Shown here piece after piece: positions 36,754-45,655 of a stretch of DNA of 64,000 nucleotides. The stretch is from an uncultured Eubacterium sp. (lineage in GTDB: Bacteria; Bacillota; Clostridia; Peptostreptococcales; Anaerovoracaceae). The notes under the pieces are model-generated. The model was not told the origin of the DNA, searched no databases, and saw nothing but the letters and a program-made list of their open reading frames with translations. Both the position numbers and the translations under genes were made by a program. The DNA lies in the NCBI GenBank assembly GCA_937966095.1, contig CALCKF010000102.1, positions 1 to 64,000 on the forward strand. The letters are read 5' to 3'. Position 1 is the stretch's first letter, and the number at the start of each line of letters is the position of its first letter.

Positions 36754-39700
36754 GTGAAAGAATCAGTGGAAAGAATTCAGTATATAACTGATTATATAGT
36801 AGGGTATAAAACAAAAATTGAGAGTTTAAATAGAAACGGATTGTTTGATGCTGCAACCTTGTATGAAATATTTGCACAGAAGATTTGTGAAATATGGTTT
36901 GGACAAAAATTCTCAAATTTAAATTTGGCAAGAGCAAATTTCCCATATGTTGATTTAATATCAGAAGATAATGAATTATATGTTCAAGTTAGTACAACCC
37001 AGAATATTCCGGAAAAGATTAAATCAACATTAGAAAAAATACGAGATGATAACTCTGGTAATTTAGAAAATGTAAAAAAAGTATATTTTTTTGTTCTATC
37101 AAATCAAAGTGTTGCTAAAGTAAGGGATTATGCAGGAGCATCTCAAATTGGACAAATTGAGTTTATTAAAAAAGAAAATTTGATTACTACAGATGATATG
37201 ATCCAAAGGGTAAAACTGGATATTGAATTTCAGAAATTGCTATATGAATTTCTTCGGAACGAAAGCGTTACTTTGGTTCAAATTGAAGAAAAATTTAATG
37301 AGGCTATTCGTATAAGCAAGGTTTTGATTAATAACAATTTTGATTATCTTATAAACGACGAATATGAAATTGATAGAACCGAAGATATTAATAAGATAAG
37401 AAAGGATAATGTTAACTTTATATCTATACAGGGAGAAGCAGGCTCTGGTAAGTCGGCTTTATGTAAGAAAATATTAGAGGATGAAAACTTAGTTCTCTTC
37501 GCTAGAGCTGATAAAATTTCTGAATCTAGAAATCTAGAAGATATATGGGGGTTGAATTTTGGTAAGTTAGTTAAATACTTAAAGCGAAAAAAATTGTTTA
37601 TATACATTGACGCATTGGAGTTTATTGCGGATAGTACTAAAACAAAGTTTGATTTGCTCCAACAAATATATGAAACTGTTAAGAAACACAACAATATATA
37701 TATTATTACATCATGCAGATCTTGTGATAGAACTGCTTTTATAAAAATAGAGAATGTTTATCATATTAAAATCTATACAGTGGATTTGCTTTCTGATAAT
37801 CAGATTATTGAAATCTCAAAAAAATATAGTATTATACAAGATTTATGGGAAACAAAGTCATATATTCAACTGTTGCGTTCACCGTTTTATTTAAATCTGA
37901 TTATTAAGAAAATTAAAGACTTTAAAAAGATTGATGATGTAGATGGTTTTAGAAATCTCATTTGGAATGACGTGATGTGTATGAAGGGAAAGGTCCTTCC
38001 AGGTGAAATTAAACATTCAGATGTCAGAAAAGCTATAGATAAAATAGTATTTGATAGAGCAAAAAATTTTTTGTCTGGTGTAAAAAGAGAACAAATTGGC
38101 GAAGAAATAGTAAATTTATTGCAGTCAGAAAATATTATTATTGCTTGTGAGAATGATAGAGTACGCCTTAAGTATGATATTTTTGAAGATATATGTTTTG
38201 AGAGATTTATTGATAATAAGTTTGATGATTGTAAAAGCGATTATGATGTATTTTTTAACGATATTAAAAGTATAGGTAGATGTATTTATCGAAGATATCA
38301 GATTTGGGTTGAAAACAAACTTCTTTCAAAAGAAAATAGAGAAAAATTTCTTTTTAGTTTATTAAATACAGATAAGATTCCAGTCAATTGGAAAACCCAA
38401 ACGATAGTAGGCATTATGAAGTCGAATTTTTGCAGTGAGTTTGTTGATGAGTATGAATATTCTATTTCAGAGGAATTATTAAGTGAATTTATTAAATTGA
38501 CCAATATTTTTGCATTTGAGGCGAGTATATATAATCTTAAATATGAAAACGTTTACTCAAACTTAAAGCCAATTGGAATGGGTAGACCAAGTTTGATTAA
38601 GCTAATTTTCAAGCGTGATTTATATAAAAAGGATAAAAATAAAGAAGATATATTGAAGTTGTGTTCAGATTATTCTATGTCGTCTGTTTATAATGAAGTA
38701 GCATCACAGTCTGCTTGCCAGATATTAGAACATTTTGTCGAAGAAAGAATGCAAGAGACTTATTGGGAAAATCATTATAATATAGCGGATAAAATTAATG
38801 AATGTTTGCTCCCTATTTATAGAATGGCAAAATATTCGATGAATTGGATTAAATTGTTTTGGGAGGAACGAATCAGTAATTATTTACATAGTGACGGAAG
38901 AAAACATCGTGTAGATGAAGAAATTATAGGATATGTATTGAAAAATACTATTCCTACTTTAGTTAAATTTCTACCAAATGAACTGTGTGAAATTGCAGAT
39001 GCATATTGGATAAAAGTGCTGGAAGAAGATAAACGAGATTATTATTGTCGGAGTCCGTTGGATAGCTCAAAGCAATACGGACTATCTAGAAAAGCAGATT
39101 CATATCGATTTGAATATAGGCATTTATATGACAATGCGTTTATATATAATTTGATTACTTATAATTGGGTCATAGCACTTAAATGGATTATTAAGCTTAC
39201 TAACCACGTGGCAGATTTTATAAAGAATTCGTCGCCAAAATCAGTTTATGATATCAACGTTTGGCAGAAATCCCCTTGCGATCAAAAGTCATTTATTTGC
39301 AACCCTAATTTTTGGTTAGCGGGTGTTAGAGAACAAGGAGTTCACGAATTAATTAGTGATTCTATTTTTTTATTTACTAAAATGGCTATTCAAGAAATTA
39401 AATCTGAGAAAAATAATAAAGAAATGGTGATTAAATTTGCAGAATATATCAAATCAGAGATTTTAGACAAAGCAAATAATATTATGATGTTATCTGTGAT
39501 TTGTGAAATTGGGCGTAACTGTGAGCAGATTATCCCAGGCTATTCTTTGTTCTTGGCGTCTAGTATTGATTTGGTTATGTTAGACAGTCAGAAAATGAGA
39601 CTGTTGATGCCTAATTATGAGAGAAAATTATATGAAAAATTAATACTTATGTCGGTAGGGATTCCCGAACTAAAAGATAGATATAACATTCAAATGAAAG

Positions 39701-41508
39701 GAAATGATTCGTTACAAGATTATGTTTTAAAAATGCAATTAATAGGAGAACCGTATCGAGAACAGGCGGAAAACATTCTTGATTACTTATATTCGATTAC
39801 CCCTAATGAAGGTGAATCTGCAGAAATTAATTTGCAAATTCAAAAAATGGATCTGAGAAATGCAACTATGAGTCCGGTAGATGACCATACTTATGCAATT
39901 ATTCCAGAGATCACGGGTGAAGCAAAGAGGATTATAGAGGAGAATAGTCGTAGTAAATATAACATAGAAAGACACACATTCCAAAATATAATTGAAAATT
40001 GTAGTTCTTTAATGACTACTGGAAAGTTTGGATTGCAAGAGTGTCTCAATACTATTAATCAATTAGAATTATTAATTGAAAAGTCCGATGTTCCTGGACA
40101 ATTACAACATACTTTTGTGATGATAATAGCATATGCATTGAAAAGTGATGAAATAACAATCGATAAACGATCTGAATTATGCAACATTTGGATAGAGGGT
40201 ATAGAGAGTATTCTAAATAATGGATCTTTTGTATTTGAAATAAGTCTTGTTAAAATTCTTTTTAAGCAAGTTGAATTTGAATTAGATGCCACCGTAAAAA
40301 ATAAATTGAAACGACAAATGCTTGCTTGCCTTTTGGATAGAGGAGACCAAGGTATAATTTATCGAATCGCAAGTCAATTGAAGGAGTATTTGACACAGAA
40401 TGAAGGTTTAGCAAAATGTTTTTTTAATACTATTATTGAACTTTCAAAAGATAAAATGGATTGCTATAAATATAATGTTTCTAATCTTAATGCAATTGGT
40501 AAAGAAATTGATTATCAACCTAATATGATGAAACCACCTGTTTGGGTAAAGGAAATTTTTAGAGAAAAAAATATAGAGCTTTATCAAAGCAGACGTGAGG
40601 AGATTATTGATAAGTTTCTGTTACAAGAATTAGATAATGATTTGTCAGACTGGAATATTGAAGAGTGTGATATTCAAACTTTGTGTTATCTATCGCAGTG
40701 TGGTTTGAATTTGGAAAACGCAGATTTTAGATTTCTAATGGGGAAAATGTATCCATATATACTTTCTATCGTTTCATGTGTAGAAAACTATCATGAGTAT
40801 TTGGATGTATACGCTATTAGTGAGGTCAAATCTTTTGTCGAAAAGGAGATGACAAGTAGTCACGACATTTCTCCAGTAATAGACTTGTTATTTTCCTCGC
40901 TTGATTATCAAAAAATGAATTCCGATATTTATGAATTGTATGATGATATTTCAAGTTATGTGCTGGTCGTATATTTTGATGGATATAACAATGCTGAAGT
41001 TAGAAGGCGATGCGAAGAAATTATAAAGTGTATGGAAGATAAAATTAATTCTGTTGCCAATGAAAAAGTGAGGAATCGTCTTTATACGATGTTTTTCTTA
41101 ACTCTGGGAAAATTCCATATGCATGACTGGAATGAACTTCCTACGAGGTATTCATATAGAGATAAAATGTTTTTAAATAAAGTATGGTCTAAATATGGTT
41201 GGTATCATTTTAAGAATCTTATATATATAATAGATCAACTGCATATTAAGGAGCTTTTGCCACAGGTTTTGATTCCTTTAAATATATCGCTCAGGAAACT
41301 GAAAGCTAATCTATTATATTGTGAAAAACAAATACAAGAAACTGAAAAAATAATCAATAAGATTATTACAAAAGCATTTTTAGATTTTAATGACGAAATT
41401 AAATCCGACAACGACCTAACGAGGGCATTTGAAGAATTTTTACAACTGTTGGTAGAATTTAATATGGAGGAAGCTGCTGTGATACTGGATGAGTTCAGGA
41501 TACATTAG
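36754..41508 (+). CDS. SMEK-domain STAND-type ATPase, large (1584 residues)
   Basis: The N-terminal 170 residues resemble the SMEK domain: IVGYKTKIESLNRNGLFDA and FPYVDLISEDNELYVQVSTT, in which D67 and the QVS strand recall a PD-(D/E)XK nuclease fold. A P-loop NTPase domain follows, with Walker A GEAGSGKS (227-234) and Walker B LFIYIDALE (281-289). About 1200 residues of helical sequence without a clear repeat form the C-terminus. This effector, NTPase and long sensor layout is that of STAND/Avs-like anti-phage proteins, though membership in a known Avs class cannot be shown here. The start is GTG with GAGGAAA upstream. The gene is strikingly AT-rich compared with both flanks. Confidence 0.65.
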   Translation: MKESVERIQYITDYIVGYKTKIESLNRNGLFDAATLYEIFAQKICEIWFGQKFSNLNLARANFPYVDLISEDNELYVQVSTTQNIPEKIKSTLEKIRDDNSGNLENVKKVYFFVLSNQSVAKVRDYAGASQIGQIEFIKKENLITTDDMIQRVKLDIEFQKLLYEFLRNESVTLVQIEEKFNEAIRISKVLINNNFDYLINDEYEIDRTEDINKIRKDNVNFISIQGEAGSGKSALCKKILEDENLVLFARADKISESRNLEDIWGLNFGKLVKYLKRKKLFIYIDALEFIADSTKTKFDLLQQIYETVKKHNNIYIITSCRSCDRTAFIKIENVYHIKIYTVDLLSDNQIIEISKKYSIIQDLWETKSYIQLLRSPFYLNLIIKKIKDFKKIDDVDGFRNLIWNDVMCMKGKVLPGEIKHSDVRKAIDKIVFDRAKNFLSGVKREQIGEEIVNLLQSENIIIACENDRVRLKYDIFEDICFERFIDNKFDDCKSDYDVFFNDIKSIGRCIYRRYQIWVENKLLSKENREKFLFSLLNTDKIPVNWKTQTIVGIMKSNFCSEFVDEYEYSISEELLSEFIKLTNIFAFEASIYNLKYENVYSNLKPIGMGRPSLIKLIFKRDLYKKDKNKEDILKLCSDYSMSSVYNEVASQSACQILEHFVEERMQETYWENHYNIADKINECLLPIYRMAKYSMNWIKLFWEERISNYLHSDGRKHRVDEEIIGYVLKNTIPTLVKFLPNELCEIADAYWIKVLEEDKRDYYCRSPLDSSKQYGLSRKADSYRFEYRHLYDNAFIYNLITYNWVIALKWIIKLTNHVADFIKNSSPKSVYDINVWQKSPCDQKSFICNPNFWLAGVREQGVHELISDSIFLFTKMAIQEIKSEKNNKEMVIKFAEYIKSEILDKANNIMMLSVICEIGRNCEQIIPGYSLFLASSIDLVMLDSQKMRLLMPNYERKLYEKLILMSVGIPELKDRYNIQMKGNDSLQDYVLKMQLIGEPYREQAENILDYLYSITPNEGESAEINLQIQKMDLRNATMSPVDDHTYAIIPEITGEAKRIIEENSRSKYNIERHTFQNIIENCSSLMTTGKFGLQECLNTINQLELLIEKSDVPGQLQHTFVMIIAYALKSDEITIDKRSELCNIWIEGIESILNNGSFVFEISLVKILFKQVEFELDATVKNKLKRQMLACLLDRGDQGIIYRIASQLKEYLTQNEGLAKCFFNTIIELSKDKMDCYKYNVSNLNAIGKEIDYQPNMMKPPVWVKEIFREKNIELYQSRREEIIDKFLLQELDNDLSDWNIEECDIQTLCYLSQCGLNLENADFRFLMGKMYPYILSIVSCVENYHEYLDVYAISEVKSFVEKEMTSSHDISPVIDLLFSSLDYQKMNSDIYELYDDISSYVLVVYFDGYNNAEVRRRCEEIIKCMEDKINSVANEKVRNRLYTMFFLTLGKFHMHDWNELPTRYSYRDKMFLNKVWSKYGWYHFKNLIYIIDQLHIKELLPQVLIPLNISLRKLKANLLYCEKQIQETEKIINKIITKAFLDFNDEIKSDNDLTRAFEEFLQLLVEFNMEEAAVILDEFRIH

Positions 41509-41641
41509 AAAGAAGAGAACACTAGAAAGATATAATACTTCGATAATATTTATTTTTTATGCGATGATTTTAGAATTATATTGTCAAATGGAATATTAAT
41601 TAAATGATAAAGTATAAATGATATCAATATGGGAGAATTAG

Positions 41642-43534
41642 ATGCTGATTTATGAAGGAACAAAAGCCAATTTTTTATCGAGTGTAGAGCAGGATACAAT
41701 TGCCGTAGAAATAGAGAACAATATTTATGAAAGAATGCATCGCCATACAGCGAAGAATGAATTCCGTGCATGGGAAAATTCCATGGAATATATGTATAAG
41801 GTATTGAATGATCAGGACATTCCATCTGATGCAGGAATTGCTATCGAGTACAATATTCCACAGACGTCCAAACGGGTGGATTTTCTGATATCCGGTTATG
41901 GGAAAAAAGAAGAGGCAAATGTTGTTTTAATTGAACTGAAGCAATGGGACGAGCTGGAGGCGATTCCGGGGCGGGACGGTCTGGTGCAGACATATACCGG
42001 AAATGCTGTGAGACAAGTAGTTCATCTGTCATATCAGGCATGGTCATATGCAATGCTGATCAGTGATTACAATGCTTCTGTACAGGAAGGAATGGTTTCC
42101 ATATTTCCGTGCGCTTATCTGCACAATTACAGACGGCATAATCAGGATCCGCTTGATGATGAACAGTATAAAACTTATCTGGAAGATGCACCGGCATTTA
42201 CACGCGGGGAAGTCACAAAGCTGAGAGATTTCATTAAAAAGAGTATACGAACTGGCGATAATAAGGAATTGATTTACAAGATTGATTCGGGACGTATTAA
42301 ACCATCGAAAAGTCTTCAGGATTCCATTGCAAAAATGCTGAAAGGCAACCGTGAATTTATTATGCTGGATGAACAGAAGGTTGTTTACGAAGAAATCCTG
42401 AATGAATCCAGACAGTCTGTCCAAGATGATAAAAAGCGGGTTGTGATTGTAAAGGGCGGTCCAGGAACAGGGAAAAGTGTGGTAGCGGTAAATCTCCTGG
42501 CTGAATTAACAAAAGAGGATCAGTTTTGCCAGTATGTATCCAAAAATTCAGCACCAAGAAATGTGTATCGGAAAAAGTTAAAAGGAAGCATCAGGAAAAG
42601 CAGTGTCGATAATATGTTCAAGGGTTCAGGTATTTACACAGAAACCGCTAATAATATGATTGATACGATCCTTGTAGATGAAGCACACCGTTTGAATGAG
42701 AAATCAGGAATGTTCCATAACATGGGAGAAAACCAGATTAAAGAAATTATTCATGCGGCGAAATGCAGTGTGTTCTTTATTGATGAAAGCCAAAGAGTTA
42801 CACTCCAGGATATAGGACGGGTAGACGAGATTAGAAAATGGGCGGAGGAGGAAAAAGCTCAGGTTACAGAGATGGAACTGGTGTCTCAGTTCAGGTGCAA
42901 CGGTTCCGATGGATACCTCGCCTGGTTGGATCATACGCTGGAAATTCGTGATACGGCAAACTTTGATATGGAGGATATCGATTATGATATCCGAATTCTT
43001 GATTCGCCGGCAAAAATGCAGGAGTTGATTATTGAAAGAAATCGTACATCGCATAACAGAGCGAGAATTCTGGCTGGTTACTGTTGGAACTGGAAAAAAG
43101 AAGGAGTCAATGATCCATCAGTACATGATATAAAAATCGGAGATTTTGAAATCAGCTGGAATCTGAAAAATACTACTACGTTTGCCATTGACGAAGATTC
43201 CATTCATGAAGCGGGATGTATCCATACCTCCCAGGGATTGGAATTCGATTATGTGGGAGTCATCATTGGGGACGATATGCGATATGAAAACGGAATGGTC
43301 GTTACAGATTTTACAAAAAGAGCCAGAACAGACCAGTCTTTGAAGGGAATTAAAAAACTGTATAAAGAGAATCCGGAGCTGGCGAATAAAGAAGCGGACG
43401 AAATCATAAAAAATACATATCGGACATTAATGACACGCGGTATGAAAGGTTGCTATGTATATTGTACAGATCAAAGGCTGTCAGCTTATTTGAAGAAATG
43501 TCTGGAGACACGGAAAAGCGAGGGTGAAAGATGA
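41642..43534 (+). CDS. DUF2075 helicase-like ATPase with N-terminal nuclease-like region
   Basis: The 630-residue protein has a PD-(D/E)XK-like N-terminal part in which D80 (KRVDFLISG) is followed by IELKQW (E98, K100). A superfamily 1 type ATPase core follows, with Walker A GGPGTGKS (272-279), Walker B ILVDEAHRL (DEAH 346-349), QFRCNGSDGY and a late TSQGLEFDYVGVIIGDDM block. The layout matches DUF2075 proteins, which are predicted DNA/RNA helicases. It is the first gene of a tight same-strand cassette; its stop overlaps the next start (ATGA). GGGAGAA precedes the ATG. Base composition is closer to the downstream cassette than to the SMEK gene. Confidence 0.75.
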   Translation: MLIYEGTKANFLSSVEQDTIAVEIENNIYERMHRHTAKNEFRAWENSMEYMYKVLNDQDIPSDAGIAIEYNIPQTSKRVDFLISGYGKKEEANVVLIELKQWDELEAIPGRDGLVQTYTGNAVRQVVHLSYQAWSYAMLISDYNASVQEGMVSIFPCAYLHNYRRHNQDPLDDEQYKTYLEDAPAFTRGEVTKLRDFIKKSIRTGDNKELIYKIDSGRIKPSKSLQDSIAKMLKGNREFIMLDEQKVVYEEILNESRQSVQDDKKRVVIVKGGPGTGKSVVAVNLLAELTKEDQFCQYVSKNSAPRNVYRKKLKGSIRKSSVDNMFKGSGIYTETANNMIDTILVDEAHRLNEKSGMFHNMGENQIKEIIHAAKCSVFFIDESQRVTLQDIGRVDEIRKWAEEEKAQVTEMELVSQFRCNGSDGYLAWLDHTLEIRDTANFDMEDIDYDIRILDSPAKMQELIIERNRTSHNRARILAGYCWNWKKEGVNDPSVHDIKIGDFEISWNLKNTTTFAIDEDSIHEAGCIHTSQGLEFDYVGVIIGDDMRYENGMVVTDFTKRARTDQSLKGIKKLYKENPELANKEADEIIKNTYRTLMTRGMKGCYVYCTDQRLSAYLKKCLETRKSEGER

Positions 43535-43869
43535 CAAAGGAAACGATAGAGCAAGTATTAAAATTCAGAGATGATCGGAACTGGAAACAGTTTCATAATC
43601 CGAAAGATCTGGCTATTTCCATCAGCCTGGAGGCGGCGGAACTGCTGGAAGTATTTCAGTGGAGCGCGGATGATGTCTGGTGTGAAGAGAAAAAAGACAA
43701 GGTCAGGGAAGAACTTGCGGATGTACTGAATTACTGTATTTTAATGGCGGATACCTGCGGACTGGATATGGATGAGATCATTCAGGAGAAGGTAAAGCGG
43801 AATGCAGAAAAATATCCGGTAGAAAAAGCATACGGACATAAAGAGAAATATACGGAACTGGGAGAATGA
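43531..43869 (+). CDS. MazG-like nucleotide pyrophosphohydrolase
   Basis: The 112-residue all-alpha protein has the MazG/dCTPase metal-binding helices: SLEAAELLEVFQW and EELADVLNYCILMADTCGLD. WKQFHNPKDLAISIS at the N-terminus is typical of the short single-domain form. Such enzymes hydrolyse (d)NTPs to NMP and pyrophosphate. It overlaps the DUF2075 gene by 4 bases and ends 1 base before the HNH gene, so its translation is probably coupled to theirs. This suggests a role in nucleotide depletion or signal removal within the cassette. Confidence 0.85.
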   Translation: MTKETIEQVLKFRDDRNWKQFHNPKDLAISISLEAAELLEVFQWSADDVWCEEKKDKVREELADVLNYCILMADTCGLDMDEIIQEKVKRNAEKYPVEKAYGHKEKYTELGE

Positions 43870-43870
43870 C

Positions 43871-44974
43871 ATGCAGCTGCCACATTCTGATATATTGGAT
43901 ATTGCCCATTTTTCCAGATTGTTTGATAACAAAAGCGAGTGTTACAAATTATTCTGGTTTCAGGCAATCGCACGGAAAATAAAAGAAGGACAGAAAACAA
44001 TTACATTTGAAACGTTGATTGATGAAATGATCGCAGATGCCTGGTATATGGTTTTGGAGTACCGGTTGAATCTTGGCCCTAATGATGCACTGGAACGGTT
44101 GGTTCACCGGTTGGGTGAGATCAGTAATATGAAATCCTGTGAGAAGAAAGACGTTGTTCTGGAGTATGTGAAGACATGTAAAGATAAAGAAGTTTTAGCC
44201 ATGAAACGGACGTTATCTTACAATGTTCCCTATCGTTTACAGGCGCCTTTTATGGAATCTATGAAAGGAAAAGAATGGAACAGATCAGGTAAAAATCTAG
44301 CGGAAAGAATTAATCAGGAACAAAGGCTGATGTATTATTTTTTGCAATTCAGTGGTCTGAACACTCAAATCCAGATACAGGAAGAATGGGCAGATTATAT
44401 TGACCGTAATTATGAAATCATACAAGGCTGGGTGGAATTGAATCTGATCCAATATCTTCAGAGAAGGAATCCCAGCGTTCCGGGAATCGTGGACAAGCTT
44501 TATCCGCCGAAAGAGCGGAACCTGGAAAAGGTGAAAAAATATTGGAAAATGCTTGTTTCCATAAAACCTGTCTGCGAAATCTATGGGGACATTCCACTCA
44601 GTGAAAAGAATATTTCCATTGATCATTTTGTACCATGGTCTTATGTGGCACATGATGAATTGTGGAATCTGACGCCCACAACCCGGAGTATCAACAGCAG
44701 TAAAAGCAACAGCCTTCCGGACTGGAATATGTATTTTCCATTATTATGTAAAATGGAATATTTGTCCTATGAATTGATGTGGGAATATCCGGAAGTACAT
44801 AAAGTCTTTAACAAATGCGCAAAGGAGCATCTGAACAATCAGGAGATCAGACATAAACTTTATCAGAGTGGTCTGTCGGAAAGGGAGTTTTCCGGGCGGT
44901 TGGAAGAGGTGATGTTTCCGGTCTATCAGTCGGCAAAAAGTATGGGATTTTCCAGTTGGAGTTTGAGGACATAA
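43871..44974 (+). CDS. HNH endonuclease
   Basis: The 367-residue protein has an HNH-type core near residues 235-275: ISIDHFVPWSYVAHDELWNL, then TPTTRSINSSKSNSLP. The DH pair and the two asparagines are in HNN spacing. The N-terminal 200 residues are helical and without motifs I recognise. It has no zinc cysteines. It lies inside the cassette with a 1-base gap on each side and is likely translated together with its neighbours. It is a candidate nucleic-acid cleaving effector. Confidence 0.75.
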   Translation: MQLPHSDILDIAHFSRLFDNKSECYKLFWFQAIARKIKEGQKTITFETLIDEMIADAWYMVLEYRLNLGPNDALERLVHRLGEISNMKSCEKKDVVLEYVKTCKDKEVLAMKRTLSYNVPYRLQAPFMESMKGKEWNRSGKNLAERINQEQRLMYYFLQFSGLNTQIQIQEEWADYIDRNYEIIQGWVELNLIQYLQRRNPSVPGIVDKLYPPKERNLEKVKKYWKMLVSIKPVCEIYGDIPLSEKNISIDHFVPWSYVAHDELWNLTPTTRSINSSKSNSLPDWNMYFPLLCKMEYLSYELMWEYPEVHKVFNKCAKEHLNNQEIRHKLYQSGLSEREFSGRLEEVMFPVYQSAKSMGFSSWSLRT

Positions 44975-44975
44975 G

Positions 44976-45557
44976 ATGATGAGCAACTACTACGAAAGCA
45001 ATGCGGAACGCTATGCGGCAGAAACATTTTTCGCTGATATGTCAGAACAGTATCAAAGATTTCGGCTCCTGTTAAAAAAAGGAGCAAAGATTCTGGATGT
45101 GGGAAGCGGTAGCGGACGCGATGCATGTTATTTCCAGAAACAGGGGTATCAGGTCACAGCATTGGAACCGTCGAAGAATCTCTGCAGAGAAATCCGAAAA
45201 GTTTTTTCTGGAGAAATTGTATGTTCAAATATCCAGAACTATCGGCCGACGGAACGGTATGACGGGATCTGGGCGTGTGCGTCATTGATTCATCTGCAGG
45301 AAGAAGAAGTACTGCAGTTTTTTGAAAAGATCGATCAGTATCTGGATGATAATGGAATTATATACATTTCCGGGAAAAATGGAATTTCCACAGGAGAAGT
45401 GGAGGAGGGACGTTTTTTTCTTGAGTTTACTGAACAGCTGGTAGAGAAAATCCTGACGGTAAATAAAAAATTGAAGCTGGAGCAGTTGTGGTATACAGAG
45501 GATGCAAGTGGAAGAAAAGGATTTTGGTGGATGAATGTGATCCTCAGATTGGGATAG
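44976..45557 (+). CDS. Class I SAM-dependent methyltransferase
   Basis: The 193-residue Rossmann-fold methyltransferase has motif I as ILDVGSGSGRDACYF near residue 40, then VTALEPSKNL, and IWACASLIHLQEEEVLQFF. Catalytic motifs of DNA methyltransferases (DPPY, NPPY or PC) are absent, so it is not an ordinary restriction-modification enzyme. Small molecules, RNA or protein are possible substrates. Two ATGs (44976 and 44979) are possible starts; GAGG lies 7 bases before the first. It is the fourth gene of the tight part of the cassette. Confidence 0.75.
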   Translation: MMSNYYESNAERYAAETFFADMSEQYQRFRLLLKKGAKILDVGSGSGRDACYFQKQGYQVTALEPSKNLCREIRKVFSGEIVCSNIQNYRPTERYDGIWACASLIHLQEEEVLQFFEKIDQYLDDNGIIYISGKNGISTGEVEEGRFFLEFTEQLVEKILTVNKKLKLEQLWYTEDASGRKGFWWMNVILRLG

Positions 45558-45655
45558 AAAAATTTTAGCCATGAACAGAACTTCTATCATTAGTGGGAAA
45601 AGATAAATTATGATACAATATTTACGATTATAAAACCTCGAGGAGGTTACTGGTA

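Noticed and set aside
43871..45557. HNH nuclease plus methyltransferase as a restriction-modification pair
   Set aside because: The methyltransferase has only general SAM-binding motifs and none of the catalytic motifs of DNA methyltransferases, and there is no specificity subunit.
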